Of a stretch of DNA of 64,000 bases, positions 29,275 through 40,201 are shown one piece after another. A program made the translations under genes and the position numbers. The notes under the pieces are model-generated. The model did not search any database and had not been told where the DNA came from. It worked only from the letters and a program-made list of their open reading frames with translations. Numbering within the stretch: position 1 is the first letter of the stretch; every line of letters begins with the position of its first letter. Origin of the DNA: Thalassospira profundimaris (GTDB taxonomy: Bacteria; Pseudomonadota; Alphaproteobacteria; Rhodospirillales; Thalassospiraceae); assembly GCF_003326795.1 (NCBI RefSeq), contig NZ_JPWI01000014.1:85528-149527 (forward strand). The letters are read 5' to 3'.

Positions 29275-29871
29275 ATGAGTACAATTTTTGGATTGGGCAA
29301 CGGGTTGCCAATGTCTTCCCGGGTCAGTTCATCTGACCGTTCAGGTGCACACGAAGGTATCGGAGGTTTTAGCGCAGGTAGCGCTGCACCTGTTCTGACG
29401 ACGGGCAAAACAAATTCGGAAACCGGCACATCGAAAAGCCAGCTTTCCGATGCGATGCAGTCCGTCATGCTCGAATTTCAGAATATCGGGTCCGGATCAT
29501 CAAGCTTTGCTGCTGCCATGGCAGACGCGCAAGGCAATGATAACAGGTCCGGGCAAAATTCGGTTGGTGATAGCGTTTCACCATCGCAATCTGACTCAAC
29601 CGACGCTGACTCGCTAAATGCAGAAAAGGACGCTGAGGAAGAGTTCAGAACCGCACTGCGCGATGCCAATTCCATTCCTGTCAAAGACGATGAAAAGGCC
29701 AAGAAGGCCGAGCTCGAAAAACAAAAGCAACGTCAGGAATATGAACAGGCGCAACAGACCGCAACTGACATCCCCGAGGATATTTCAGGGGTGGACAGTC
29801 GCGTTACAGCCCAGGTGCTTGGCGGACAGTTTACAAGAAAGCCCGCAACTCCTGGCACCTTGGCCGCATGA
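29275..29871 (+). CDS. Ser/Glu-rich protein related to the EF-hand protein
   Basis: The 198-residue product has no signal peptide or membrane segment and no family I recognise. The helix QLSDAMQSVMLEFQ (about residues 57-70) matches QLSDSIMSMLLELQ of the EF-hand protein on the other side of wecB, and both end with a hydrophobic AQV motif near the C-terminus. The middle is Ser/Asp-rich; residues 120-165 form a strongly charged Lys/Glu/Gln coiled-coil-like stretch. It lacks EF-hand loops. I chose ATG 29275 with AAGGG 8 bases upstream; the 39 codons before it in the frame look non-coding. A strong bidirectional terminator follows. Confidence 0.75.
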   Translation: MSTIFGLGNGLPMSSRVSSSDRSGAHEGIGGFSAGSAAPVLTTGKTNSETGTSKSQLSDAMQSVMLEFQNIGSGSSSFAAAMADAQGNDNRSGQNSVGDSVSPSQSDSTDADSLNAEKDAEEEFRTALRDANSIPVKDDEKAKKAELEKQKQRQEYEQAQQTATDIPEDISGVDSRVTAQVLGGQFTRKPATPGTLAA

Positions 29872-29892
29872 TCTGATCACGGCAACAACATT

Positions 29893-29928
29893 ACAAAAGA
29901 GCAGCACCATCTGGTGCTGCTCTTTTGT
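29893..29928. terminator. Bidirectional terminator, 17-bp perfect stem
   Basis: ACAAAAGAGCAGCACCA (29893-29909) pairs completely with the repeat ending at 29928, leaving only TC in the middle. It serves the Ser/Glu-rich protein gene and the convergent ClC gene. Confidence 0.92.
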
Positions 29929-29951
29929 CTATTTCCCAAGTTCTCGAAACA

Positions 29952-31745
29952 TCAGAACAGTTTTGGCGGCGCATCACCGCGCTCTTCGCTTTGCAGTTCA
30001 AGAAGTGCGTTGTTATAGGCCATCATCGCGTCCTTTTCATGGACAAAGCCGATCATTTCGCGGTCTTCATCATTGTTAAGCACCGGCAGATGTTCCTCGC
30101 CGGTTTGCTCCATCAGACGAATGGCCTTTTCGATACTGTCGGTTCTAAACAGCACAGGCGGCTTTGATCGTGCAACGTCACCCGCCGTTGCATTCTCGGC
30201 AGATGCTGGATCAAACGTCGCATTGCGCAAGTCGGTCAATGTGATCGTGCCGTGCAGTTTTCCGTTTTCATCCACCACAAACAACTCGGAATAGGGTGCG
30301 TTGAAAAGTGCGGCACGCACCGCTGGCAAGTCTTCTGACAGTGGAACCGTGACATATTCGCGCTTCATGATATCTGCGACCTTGATCATCCGCAGCAGAT
30401 TGACCTCGCGCCCCCAGCGGGTTGAAAGCCCACGCATCTTTAGCTGCAACTGGAAGAACGACCCGCCATTGGACTGATCCATGATCACCGACGCCAGAAC
30501 GGATGCCAGCATCACTGCAATGGTCAGCTGATAATCACCCGTAAGCTCAAACACGATCAGGGTTGTTGAAATCGGTGCGCCCAAAACGGCCGCTGCCACC
30601 GCCCCCATCCCGACAAGGGTGTAGGCACCATGGCCCGAAGAAAAACTCGGCAAGGCATGGGTTGCGATAATCCCGAATGCACCGCCCAGCATCGCACCAA
30701 GGAACAGAGCCGGACTGAACATGCCACCGGCAAAACCAAGCCCCATGCAAATCGCCACAACGAACGCCTTGGCAAACAGCAACCCGATCAGAAAGGCCAG
30801 ACTGTAAGCCTCATAAAGCGCATCATTCATCGCACCATAACCCACACCGATCACCTGCGGGAAGCCCAGCCCGACCAGACCGACCACCAGCCCGGCGATT
30901 GCCGGTCGCCCCCAAAGCGGGGCCTTTGCGATGTCTGCGACCTTCTGGACAATCGGGATCGCACGTACGGTCAACATCGCCGTTACCCCGGCCAAGATGC
31001 CAAGCAACGCAAATGCCGGGAACTCCCAGAATGACTGGATGTTGTGCAGCGGGATCAAAAAGGCGACATCCGAGCCATAATAAAGCCGCGTTATCACCGT
31101 GCCCATTACAGAGGACATGACAATTGGCGCAAATGCCGTCCGCGCATAATGCCCCAGCACGACTTCGTGGGCGAAAAACATGCCGGCCAGCGGTGCGTTG
31201 AATGACGCAGCAACCGCCGATGCGACACCGCATCCCAAAAGAGTTCGGGCAGCACTCCGGCGCAAATGCAATATCCGCGCAAGCCACGCGCCGAAAGATG
31301 CCCCCATATGAACGACCGGACCTTCCCGGCCAAGGGACGCACCACTTCCAAGCGACACGGCACTGGCGATCGCACTTTTGATGCCACAACGTGTCGACAT
31401 CCGCGCATCATTAAAGGATGCCGAGTCAATCACATCAGCAACCCCGTGCGGGCGCTGTCCGGGCAAGAATTTGTAGATAAAAATACCGACCACAAGCCCG
31501 CCGACAGTCGGACCAAGGACAAGATGCAGGCTCGACAAGCCTTTTAGATGTTCATGCAGGGATTCTTCGCCCCAGCCATAGACCAGTGACTGCACCAACA
31601 GAATGCCATCGCGAAACAGGATCGTACCACCACCGGCCATGGCTCCCACAACCAGTGCCAGCAAAGAAAGAACCAGTTGCTCGCTTTTGACCAAGCGGCG
31701 CATACGGTTTAGCAAGATATTGGATTTGATCAGTTTTTCGGCCAT
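29952..31745 (-). CDS. ClC-family chloride channel/transporter with CBS domains
   Basis: The 597-residue inner-membrane product has the ClC core with the gating-glutamate motif GREGPVVHMG, GGMFSPALFLGA, and C-terminal CBS pair (from IKVADIMKREYVTV, and a second near DVARSKPPVLFRTDS). The first anion motif is PHGVAD rather than GSGIPE. After FNAPLAGMFF the sequence is AHEVV, where E. coli ClcA has IIEEM; the internal proton glutamate (E203 in ClcA) appears replaced by valine, which hints at channel or altered-coupling behaviour. The CBS domains may bind nucleotides. Start ATG 31745 was chosen over an upstream TTG. Confidence 0.9.
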   Translation of the reverse strand: MAEKLIKSNILLNRMRRLVKSEQLVLSLLALVVGAMAGGGTILFRDGILLVQSLVYGWGEESLHEHLKGLSSLHLVLGPTVGGLVVGIFIYKFLPGQRPHGVADVIDSASFNDARMSTRCGIKSAIASAVSLGSGASLGREGPVVHMGASFGAWLARILHLRRSAARTLLGCGVASAVAASFNAPLAGMFFAHEVVLGHYARTAFAPIVMSSVMGTVITRLYYGSDVAFLIPLHNIQSFWEFPAFALLGILAGVTAMLTVRAIPIVQKVADIAKAPLWGRPAIAGLVVGLVGLGFPQVIGVGYGAMNDALYEAYSLAFLIGLLFAKAFVVAICMGLGFAGGMFSPALFLGAMLGGAFGIIATHALPSFSSGHGAYTLVGMGAVAAAVLGAPISTTLIVFELTGDYQLTIAVMLASVLASVIMDQSNGGSFFQLQLKMRGLSTRWGREVNLLRMIKVADIMKREYVTVPLSEDLPAVRAALFNAPYSELFVVDENGKLHGTITLTDLRNATFDPASAENATAGDVARSKPPVLFRTDSIEKAIRLMEQTGEEHLPVLNNDEDREMIGFVHEKDAMMAYNNALLELQSEERGDAPPKLF

Positions 31746-32044
31746 TACCGCAACACCGCAGGGCAAATATTTCTAAAGTAGGGATCATAGGATCGGTGAT
31801 TGCTGCGAATAAAGGGTAAAGACCCGAAACACCACGGATAATTTCGCAAAACCACACCTTTCATCGACACATCCTAATAATATGGACAAATCACCCTTTC
31901 GGAACTGTTGCCATAAGTGATTGTCCGGTCGAACCCAGCATTCAAAAAACGATCATTGCCAATCACCGGAAAAATGCAGCATTCTGCGCGGTCTGTTCAA
32001 AAATATAACGCCACCCGAACCGTGTTGATACGGAACCCGAAAAA

Positions 32045-33289
32045 ATGAATGATCCCCGCCCTACGGGTAGTGCTGCGGCAAGACCGCTACCCGGCTTTGC
32101 TGAATTTGTCTGTCTGATGGCAATCACCATCGGACTTGTCGCCCTTTCAATTGACAACCTGCTGCCTGCTTTCGGGCCGATTGCCGAAGATTTCGGTATC
32201 CAGGACGGCAATCGCATGCAGATGCTGATTTACGTCTTCATGATCGCCTTTGGACTGATGCAGATCGTCTATGGTCCGCTTGCTGACAGCTTTGGTCGCC
32301 GTCCCGTCCTGATTGGCGGTCTTGGCATTTATGCAATCGGGACCATCATGGCAATCTTTGCTGATAGCTATGAGCATCTGCTTGTTGCACGTTTTGTGCA
32401 GGGATTGGGAGCCGCCGCTCCACGCGTTCTGACCATGGCCATAACGCGCGACTGCTTTGAAGGCCGCGAGATGGCACGCGTGATGTCCTTTGTCATGATG
32501 GTCTTTATTATCCTGCCGGTCTTTGCACCCGCATCGGGTAGCCTGATCCTGGCACTGGCAAACTGGCATATGATCTTTGTCAGCACGCTTGTTCTCGCGA
32601 TTGCAATTGTCTGCTGGTATTTGCTTCGGATGCCCGAAACCCTGCATCCCGAATACCGGCACAAATTGTCTGTTCGCCGGATCGCACGCGATATCAAAAC
32701 CACGGTGACCAACCGTCAGACCCTTGGCTATTCCACAGTAATGGGCATGATGTTTGGCTGCCTGATGGCCTATATCGGGTCTGCCCAGCAAATCTTTGAA
32801 ACCGAAGTCTACGGCCTTGGTGCCTGGTTCCCGCTGGTATTCGGGATGATCGCCGCTTGTATGAGTTTCTCGTCCTTCATCAATGCGCGTCTCGTACGAA
32901 AATTAGGAATGCACAAGATTTCCCATGTGGCCCTGTTCATCATGACCATCAGCAGCCTGATCAACGTTCTGATCGCACTTGGCTTTGATGGTCATCCGCC
33001 GCTTCCTGTCTTTGGTATCGGGCTGACAGCAACATTATTCTGTTTCTCGCTGACCATGCCAAATTTCAACTCGCTGGCCATGGAGCCTGTGGGGGCAATC
33101 GCAGGTACAGCCTCTTCGATGATTGGCGTTTACAGCACGCTTATCGGCGTGATCGCCGGAGGCATCATCGGGCTGCAATTCAACGGCACCGTCACCCCGC
33201 TTCTGGTCGGCTACTTCTTCCTTGGCCTGATCGGTATCGTCATTGTCGGCATTACCGAACGTGGTAAATTCTGTCGAGCCACACATTAA
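32045..33289 (+). CDS. Bcr/CflA-type MFS multidrug efflux transporter
   Basis: The 414-residue product has twelve hydrophobic segments with the Bcr/CflA signatures: an acidic residue in SIDNLLPAFGPIAEDFG of the first helix, motif A GPLADSFGRRPVLIGG between helices 2 and 3, and RFVQGLGAAAPRVLTMAITRD in helix 4-5. It is a proton-driven drug or metabolite exporter; the substrate is not readable. A first in-frame ATG at 32045 is used; the gap of 299 bases to the divergent ClC gene shows no gene. Confidence 0.9.
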   Translation: MNDPRPTGSAAARPLPGFAEFVCLMAITIGLVALSIDNLLPAFGPIAEDFGIQDGNRMQMLIYVFMIAFGLMQIVYGPLADSFGRRPVLIGGLGIYAIGTIMAIFADSYEHLLVARFVQGLGAAAPRVLTMAITRDCFEGREMARVMSFVMMVFIILPVFAPASGSLILALANWHMIFVSTLVLAIAIVCWYLLRMPETLHPEYRHKLSVRRIARDIKTTVTNRQTLGYSTVMGMMFGCLMAYIGSAQQIFETEVYGLGAWFPLVFGMIAACMSFSSFINARLVRKLGMHKISHVALFIMTISSLINVLIALGFDGHPPLPVFGIGLTATLFCFSLTMPNFNSLAMEPVGAIAGTASSMIGVYSTLIGVIAGGIIGLQFNGTVTPLLVGYFFLGLIGIVIVGITERGKFCRATH

Positions 33290-33313
33290 TCGCCGAACAG
33301 AATAGCCAACGGA

Positions 33314-33347
33314 AAAAGCCCCGCAGAGTGCAGTCTGCGGGGCTTTT
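33314..33347. terminator. Bidirectional terminator (MFS / metH)
   Basis: A perfect 14-bp stem AAAAGCCCCGCAGA/TCTGCGGGGCTTTT with loop GTGCAG lies between convergent genes. Confidence 0.92.
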
Positions 33348-33364
33348 CATTGCGACCAGCCAGA

Positions 33365-36013
33365 TCAGGATGCCTGACGTGGATCGTAATTCAGGTTTGG
33401 CGCCAACCAGCGTTCCGCCTCGGCCATGGTCATACCCTTGCGCTCGGCATAACTTTCCACCTGATCACGCTCGATCTTGCCAAGGCCGAAATATTTGGCT
33501 TCGGGATGAGCAAAATAGAAACCGCTGACCGACGATGCCGGGGTCATTGCACAGCTTTCGGTCAAAGACACGCCGACATTCTTTTCAGCATCAAGCAGCG
33601 ACCAGAGAGTACGTTTTTCGGTATGTTCCGGGCAGGCCGGATAACCCGGTGCCGGACGAATCCCGCGATAACCCTCTGCGATCAGTTCGTCATTGCCAAG
33701 GCTTTCATCCTTGGCATAGGCCCAAAGTTCCTTGCGGACTTTTTCATGCATGCGCTCGGCAAAGGCTTCGGCAAACCGGTCGCCAAGCGCCTTGACGAGG
33801 ATTGCGTTATAATCGTCATGCTCGGCTTCAAGCTTGGATGCAATTTCTTCAACCTGCGGACCGGCTGTAACGACAAAGCCGCCAATATAGTCGGTCTTGC
33901 CACTTTCTTTTGGCGCGATGTAATCGGCCAATGCACGGTTCGGACGTTTGTTGTTTTCACGATACATCTGCTGACGCAGGGTCCGCAGCATCACAGGTTC
34001 GTTCTGATCCGGGGCCGGGGTGACTTCGATATCGTCGCCAACCGAGTTTGCCGGCCAGATACCAACGACTGCCCTTGGCTTGAACCATTTTTCGGCCACG
34101 ATGCGCTTGAGCATTGCCTGCGCATCTTCATAAAGGCTGCGCGCCGTTTCTCCGACCTTTTCATCCTTCAGAATGTCGGGGAAACGACCATGCAATTCCC
34201 AGGTCTCAAAGAACGGTTTCCAGTCAAAACGCGCCACCAGTTCTTCAAGATCGAATTCCTCAAACACCGTGATACCCGGCTTGGCCGGTACCGGAACATC
34301 GTAGGCATCCCAATCAAGCTGAACCTTGTTGGCGCGCGCATCCGCAAGCGCAAACCGCTTTTTCTGCAGTTGCTGTGCTGCGTGCTTTTCGGCCATCGCG
34401 ATATATTCGTTGCGAATTTCCGCAGCAAAGCGTTCGCGATGGGTCTCGGACACCAGCTGACTTGCAACACCAACTGCGCGCGACGCATCAATCACATAGA
34501 CAACCGACCGGTTATAGTTCGGTGCGATCTTGACCGCTGTATGAACTTTCGAGGTGGTCGCCCCACCGATCAGAAGCGGGATATCAAGCCCCTCGCGCTC
34601 CATTTCGGCAGCAACATAGGTCATTTCTTCAAGCGATGGCGTGATCAGACCGGAAAGACCGATCATGTCGACATTTTCGGCCTTGGCAGTTTCGATGATT
34701 TTCTGTGTTGGCACCATCACGCCAAGATCAAGGACCTCGAAATTGTTACATTGCAGAACCACACCCACGATGTTTTTGCCGATGTCATGAACATCGCCCT
34801 TAACTGTCGCAAGCAGGATCTTGCCATTGGTTTCGCGGACCCCGTCCTTTTCTTCTTCGATGAACGGAATGAGGTAAGCGACGGCCTTTTTCATCACGCG
34901 GGCAGATTTGACCACCTGCGGCAGGAACATCTTACCGGCACCAAACAGGTCACCGACAATGTTCATGCCATCCATCAGCGGACCTTCGATCACGTGAAGG
35001 GGCTTGTCTGCCTGCTGACGGGCTTCCTCGGTGTCTTCTTCGACAAACTCTGCAATGCCGTTAACCAGTGCGTGGGCCAGACGTTCATTGACCGGCTTTT
35101 TACGCCATTCAAGATCGATTTTCTTTTCCGGGCCGCCAGTTCCTTTGTACTTCTCGGCCACTTCAAGCAAACGGTCCGTCGCATCTGAACGACGGTTCAG
35201 GATGACGTCCTCGACACGTTCGCGCAATTCAGCCGGAATTTCTTCATAGACAACAAGCTGACCGGCATTGACGATCCCCATATCCAGACCGGCCTTGACC
35301 GCGTGATACAGGAACACCGAATGCATGGCTTCGCGGACCGGGTTATTGCCCCGGAACGAGAAGGACACGTTCGAAACACCGCCGGAAATCTTTGCATAAG
35401 GCAGGTTGGCCTTGATCAGCTTGCAGGCCTCGATGAAATCGACAGCATAGTTGTCATGCTCTTCGATACCGGTCGCAACGGCAAAGATGTTCGGATCGAA
35501 GATGATGTCTTCTGGCGGGAATCCGACCTTCTGAACCAGAACATCGTAGCTGCGTTTGCAAATCTCGAACTTGCGATCGACCGTATCAGCCTGACCTTTT
35601 TCGTCAAAGGCCATGACGACGACGGCCGCACCATATCGGCGCAGTTTCTTGGCCTGGGCGATAAAGGGCTCGTCGCCTTCTTTCAGACTGATCGAGTTGA
35701 CGATGCCTTTGCCCTGAAGACATTTAAGGCCAGCTTCGATCACATTCCATTTGGAACTGTCGACCATGATCGGTACGCGGGCAATGTCGGGTTCGGCTGC
35801 GATCAGGTTGATGAATTTCACCATCGCCGTTTCGGCATCAAGCATCGCATCATCCATATTGATGTCGATGATCTGTGCGCCGTTTTCGACCTGTTGGCGG
35901 GCAATTTCAACGGCTGCATCGTAATCTTCGTCAACGATCAGCTTCTTGAATTTGATCGAGCCTGCAACGTTGGTACGTTCACCAATATTGATAAATCTGG
36001 AAATGTCGGTCAT
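33365..36013 (-). CDS. metH: Cobalamin-dependent methionine synthase, folate/B12/activation part
   Basis: This 882-residue product is the C-terminal three quarters of MetH as a separate polypeptide: pterin-binding domain ([12 protein letters not shown] start), B12-binding domain with lower-ligand motif [11 protein letters not shown], and activation domain with [15 protein letters not shown]. It transfers methyl groups from methyl-tetrahydrofolate to homocysteine together with the product of the upstream gene. Start ATG 36013 was chosen because [15 protein letters not shown] matches the family; a TTG at 36043 is possible. It is the last gene of the sahR-metF-metH operon and ends at a bidirectional terminator. 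Confidence 0.93.
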   Translation of the reverse strand: MTDISRFINIGERTNVAGSIKFKKLIVDEDYDAAVEIARQQVENGAQIIDINMDDAMLDAETAMVKFINLIAAEPDIARVPIMVDSSKWNVIEAGLKCLQGKGIVNSISLKEGDEPFIAQAKKLRRYGAAVVVMAFDEKGQADTVDRKFEICKRSYDVLVQKVGFPPEDIIFDPNIFAVATGIEEHDNYAVDFIEACKLIKANLPYAKISGGVSNVSFSFRGNNPVREAMHSVFLYHAVKAGLDMGIVNAGQLVVYEEIPAELRERVEDVILNRRSDATDRLLEVAEKYKGTGGPEKKIDLEWRKKPVNERLAHALVNGIAEFVEEDTEEARQQADKPLHVIEGPLMDGMNIVGDLFGAGKMFLPQVVKSARVMKKAVAYLIPFIEEEKDGVRETNGKILLATVKGDVHDIGKNIVGVVLQCNNFEVLDLGVMVPTQKIIETAKAENVDMIGLSGLITPSLEEMTYVAAEMEREGLDIPLLIGGATTSKVHTAVKIAPNYNRSVVYVIDASRAVGVASQLVSETHRERFAAEIRNEYIAMAEKHAAQQLQKKRFALADARANKVQLDWDAYDVPVPAKPGITVFEEFDLEELVARFDWKPFFETWELHGRFPDILKDEKVGETARSLYEDAQAMLKRIVAEKWFKPRAVVGIWPANSVGDDIEVTPAPDQNEPVMLRTLRQQMYRENNKRPNRALADYIAPKESGKTDYIGGFVVTAGPQVEEIASKLEAEHDDYNAILVKALGDRFAEAFAERMHEKVRKELWAYAKDESLGNDELIAEGYRGIRPAPGYPACPEHTEKRTLWSLLDAEKNVGVSLTESCAMTPASSVSGFYFAHPEAKYFGLGKIERDQVESYAERKGMTMAEAERWLAPNLNYDPRQAS

Positions 36014-36051
36014 GGGTCTGTTCGATCTCTTTTCAGCAATCAATATCGGGT

Positions 36052-37125
36052 TCAGGCAGCGTCAAACGGCTCAAGGCCGGACAACCGCATTCTTGGTTCT
36101 ATCTTCGGAAGCGTACGCGGCTTGGCATTGGCAACTGCATCGGCAATGGCCTTGATATGCGGCGGCGTCGTGCCACAGCATCCACCAAGCAGGTTAACCA
36201 TACCGGTTTCCGCCCATTCCTTAACCAGCGCTGCCATTTCGGCATCGGTCTGATCATATTCACCAAATTCGTTCGGCAAACCGGCATTGGGATAAACCGA
36301 CACACGGCATTCGGCAATACGCGAGAGTTCCTGTACATAGGGGCGCAACTGCGCGGCACCAAGTGCACAGTTCAGTCCGATCGAGAACGGCTTGGCATGA
36401 CGGACCGAATTATAGAACGCTTCGGTCGTTTGCCCCGAAAGGGTACGACCCGACGCATCCGTGATGGTGCCTGAAATCAGGACCGGGACGTCTTCGCCGC
36501 GTTCTTCAAGCACCTCGTCAATCGCATAAAGTGCCGCCTTGGCGTTCAGCGTATCAAAAATGGTTTCGACCAGAAGCGCATCTGCCCCGCCATCAAGCAA
36601 ACCCTTGGCGGCTTCCTTGTAGGCGTCTTTGAGCTGATCAAAGGTAATTGCACGGAAGCCGGGATTGTTCACATCCGGTGAGATCGAAGCGGTACGGTTG
36701 GTCGGGCCGATGGCACCATTTACAAAGCGCACATCGCCGGGATGGGCGGCTTCCCACTCATCGCACGCCTGTCGCGCAATCTTGGCACTTTCGAAATTGA
36801 TCTCGTAAGCCAGATGTTCCATGCCGTAATCGGCCTGGGCAATCGTCGTCGCACTAAAGGTATTGGTCCCCTGAAGGTCCGCTCCGGCTGCGATATATTG
36901 CAGATGGATGTCCTTGATGATGTCCGGCCGGGTCAGTGACAACAAATCATTGTTACCTTTGACATCCTGCTTCCAGTCGGCAAACCGTTCCCCGCGGTAA
37001 TCTTCCTCGGTCAGTTTGTGTTTCTGGATCATGGTCCCCATGGCGCCATCAAGGATCAGTATCTTTTCCTCGGCCCGTTTGCGTAACAGGGCGACGCGTT
37101 CCTTGCGATCATTCATCTTTTTCAT
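36052..37125 (-). CDS. Methionine synthase homocysteine-binding subunit (split MetH N-part)
   Basis: The 357-residue product is the zinc-dependent homocysteine methyltransferase domain of MetH alone: [10 protein letters not shown] at residue 26, [14 protein letters not shown], and the zinc cysteines in IGLNCALGA and [13 protein letters not shown]. It must act with the separate folate/B12 subunit encoded next. The intergenic gap is 38 bases or less. A split MetH occurs in several alphaproteobacterial lineages. Two nearby ATGs (37125 and 37116) could serve as start. Confidence 0.93.
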   Translation of the reverse strand: MKKMNDRKERVALLRKRAEEKILILDGAMGTMIQKHKLTEEDYRGERFADWKQDVKGNNDLLSLTRPDIIKDIHLQYIAAGADLQGTNTFSATTIAQADYGMEHLAYEINFESAKIARQACDEWEAAHPGDVRFVNGAIGPTNRTASISPDVNNPGFRAITFDQLKDAYKEAAKGLLDGGADALLVETIFDTLNAKAALYAIDEVLEERGEDVPVLISGTITDASGRTLSGQTTEAFYNSVRHAKPFSIGLNCALGAAQLRPYVQELSRIAECRVSVYPNAGLPNEFGEYDQTDAEMAALVKEWAETGMVNLLGGCCGTTPPHIKAIADAVANAKPRTLPKIEPRMRLSGLEPFDAA

Positions 37126-37166
37126 CCAGTCTTTCAGTCATGCATTGCAAAGTGGGTGTTCGGAGT

Positions 37167-38099
<933 letters not shown>

Positions 38100-38122
38100 T
38101 TATTTAGGTCGGGTAACGCGGA

Positions 38123-39100
38123 CTATTCCGCCGCCTTGTCTGTGCTATTCTTTGGTACCTGTTCGGTCACACGTGCCGCAGCATGTGCAACCCAGATTCT
38201 GACAGTCAGCGGTTTGCCGGGCAGGTTTATGACATCGTCAAAGACAAGTTCACATGCGCGAAACCACGTACTGATCGACGAATCCTCAAAACCAAGGCGA
38301 CGATGGGCGTGTTCCTCGCGCAGCTCGTCACGGTCATGAGGCGCAAAGTCGACCACTACAAGCTTTCCATTTGGCGCAAGAACGCGCGCAGCCTCGGCAA
38401 TTGCCGCATCCGGCTTTTCTGCGAAATGCAGAACCTGATGCAGGGTCACGACATCAAACATGCCGCCCGGATAAGGCAGTTGATACATATCGGCCTGCCG
38501 CACCAGACAATTTGAAAGATCGGCCCGTTGCAAGCGCGCACGCGCAACTGCCAGCATCTCGCGCGACATATCAACGCCAACACCTTCTTCGGCATTCTTG
38601 CCAAGAAGTTCAAGGATACGTCCGGTACCGGTACCGATATCAAGTATCCGCCCGCCACCCAGATCACCGACGGCATCAAGCAATGCCTGTTCGACAACGG
38701 CCTCGTCGATATGCAGGGAACGGATTTGATCCCAATCTTCGGCATTGGCGCGGAAATATTCAGTGGCGATTTTTTCGCGCTGGGCTTTGACCTGTTCAAG
38801 GCGAGCACGATCAAGCGACAGAATCTCGTCATCAACTGGCAACAACGCCAGAACCGGCTGCACCAGATCGGCCCCAGGACCGGAATGTGGCGTCCGATAG
38901 AAAACCCAGGTCCCTTCGCGAAAACGAACCAGAAGGCCTGCTTCGCACAATAACTTCAGATGGCGAGAAACGCGGGGCTGGCTTTGGCCAATGATCTGGG
39001 TGATCTCGCTGACGGTCAGTTCGCACTCGGCACAAATGGCAAGCAGGCGAAGCCGTGTCGCTTCAGCCGCTGCGCGCAATCTTGCCAGAACCTGTTCCAT
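38123..39100 (-). CDS. ArsR-family regulator fused to a SAM methyltransferase (SahR-like)
   Basis: The 325-residue product joins an ArsR winged helix (residues 1-95: LTVSEITQIIGQSQPRVSRHLKLLCEAG) to a class I methyltransferase fold with intact motif I LDIGTGTGRILELLG and a later FDVVTLHQVLHF motif. Proteobacterial regulators of this type in methionine clusters (SahR) sense S-adenosylhomocysteine and repress methyl-cycle genes; assignment here is inferred from fusion and neighbours, not proven. ATG 39100 follows GGGAGA at 7 bases. metF and metH lie downstream on the same strand. An AT-rich palindrome lies within its promoter. Whether the methyltransferase part is catalytic or only a ligand pocket is open. 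Confidence 0.88.
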   Translation of the reverse strand: MEQVLARLRAAAEATRLRLLAICAECELTVSEITQIIGQSQPRVSRHLKLLCEAGLLVRFREGTWVFYRTPHSGPGADLVQPVLALLPVDDEILSLDRARLEQVKAQREKIATEYFRANAEDWDQIRSLHIDEAVVEQALLDAVGDLGGGRILDIGTGTGRILELLGKNAEEGVGVDMSREMLAVARARLQRADLSNCLVRQADMYQLPYPGGMFDVVTLHQVLHFAEKPDAAIAEAARVLAPNGKLVVVDFAPHDRDELREEHAHRRLGFEDSSISTWFRACELVFDDVINLPGKPLTVRIWVAHAAARVTEQVPKNSTDKAAE

Positions 39101-39406
39101 ATCGATATCTCCCGTCTGATAAAAATAGATATAAAGATATGTTTATATTTAATCAATATCTATTTTCCTACCCAAAGGGGGTATGGTAAAAACATCACAC
39201 GGCAAAACAGCTTGATCCCTTTCAACTTTTTGTATGCTGGCGTTTAATTTCACCCTATGCTAACCACATAAATATTCGAGACGTACACGATACATGATCG
39301 GACTTCGCGAGCAGGAAGTTGATCGGTAACGTTTTTTGGTGTTCCCGCACGAGAAACGTCTTGGGTCAAGGAAGTCTATGTATCGAACATCGGTTGGCTG
39401 AAAATA
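39101..39406. other. Intergenic region between the SahR-like gene and mlaA
   Basis: Apart from the met-operon control site (39122-39166) no gene or strong motif is visible. The mlaA promoter must lie in the right half; I could not place its boxes with confidence. Confidence 0.5.
39122..39166 (-). promoter_or_regulatory. Promoter and operator of the SahR-like/met operon
   Basis: On the minus strand TTGATT (complement of 39151-39156), a 17-base spacer and TATATC (complement of 39128-39133) form a promoter. ATATAAA-N6-TTTATAT (39129-39148), a perfect inverted repeat, lies across spacer and -10; a second, outer perfect 11-bp repeat AAAATAGATAT/ATATCTATTTT (39122-39132, 39156-39166) frames both boxes. 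Position between -35 and -10 and only 29 bases before the gene implies autorepression. Confidence 0.75.
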
Positions 39407-40192
39407 ATGAAGTTTCGAGCTCTACTTTCACTCTGTGCTGCTGGTTCGCTGTCCTTGTTGACGGCTTGTGCATCAACAGAACCTGCACAGGACATGAGTG
39501 ATTTTGACCCGATTGAACCGGTAAACCGTGTTGTTCACGGCGTGAACGGCGCAGTCGATTTCATGGTTCTTTACCCTGCTGCCATGTGGTACCGGGACAT
39601 TGCACCGGAACCTGTAAAAACCTCGGTCGCAAGCTTTGTGCGCAACATCAATGAGCCGTTGAACTCTCTCAACGCGTTGCTGCAGGGCGACCCGGATCAG
39701 GCAGCTGCCTCTTTCCAGCGTTTCATCATGAATACGACGCTGGGCTTCCTCGGATTTAACGACGTCGCTGCCGATTTCGGCATTCCGTATCGTCGTGAAG
39801 ATTTCGGTCAGACTCTGGCGCATTATGGCGTTGGCGCCGGTCCGTATATCGTGCTTCCGCTGTTGGGCCCGTCCAACCTGCGTGATGGCATTGGTCTTGG
39901 TGTAGATTATGTTGCCAACCCGCTGACCTGGGGTTCGCAAAACAGTGACACAGCCGAGGCACTTTACCTTGGCTCGATCGGTCTGAGTGCACTTCACTAT
40001 CGCTATTCAACGGTCAATCAGCTGAACGAATTGCAGAAGTCGTCCATCGACTACTATGCCGCACTGCGCAGCCTCTATCGTCAGCAGCGTAACACCCTGA
40101 TCCGCAACGGCGCCCCGGCACCAGCATCCGAGATCGAGGGTGAAAGCGCCGAGTTCAGCTTTGACGATGCCGTTGAAGCTGCCAGCCAGTAA
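39407..40192 (+). CDS. mlaA: MlaA/VacJ outer-membrane lipoprotein
   Basis: MlaA removes phospholipids from the outer leaflet of the outer membrane. The 261-residue product starts with a lipoprotein signal peptide whose lipobox is LTAC (Cys21), followed by the family core: FDPIEPVNRVVHGVN, then RFIMNTTLGFLGFNDVAADFG, RREDFGQTLAHYGVGAGPYIVLPLLGPS and RDGIGLGVDY. The mlaC-like gene follows 9 bases later; the rest of the Mla ABC transporter is not in the window. Confidence 0.94.
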   Translation: MKFRALLSLCAAGSLSLLTACASTEPAQDMSDFDPIEPVNRVVHGVNGAVDFMVLYPAAMWYRDIAPEPVKTSVASFVRNINEPLNSLNALLQGDPDQAAASFQRFIMNTTLGFLGFNDVAADFGIPYRREDFGQTLAHYGVGAGPYIVLPLLGPSNLRDGIGLGVDYVANPLTWGSQNSDTAEALYLGSIGLSALHYRYSTVNQLNELQKSSIDYYAALRSLYRQQRNTLIRNGAPAPASEIEGESAEFSFDDAVEAASQ

Positions 40193-40201
40193 GAGTACGT
40201 C

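Noticed and set aside
33350..35188. 612-codon open frame opposite metH
   Set aside because: Antisense to a clear gene; long opposite frames arise from codon bias in this genome, and the sequence shows no domain, membrane pattern or ribosome site.
39101..39406. Cobalamin or S-adenosylhomocysteine riboswitch upstream of the met operon
   Set aside because: No conserved B12-box or SAH-riboswitch core seen; the short leader has only protein-operator-like palindromes.
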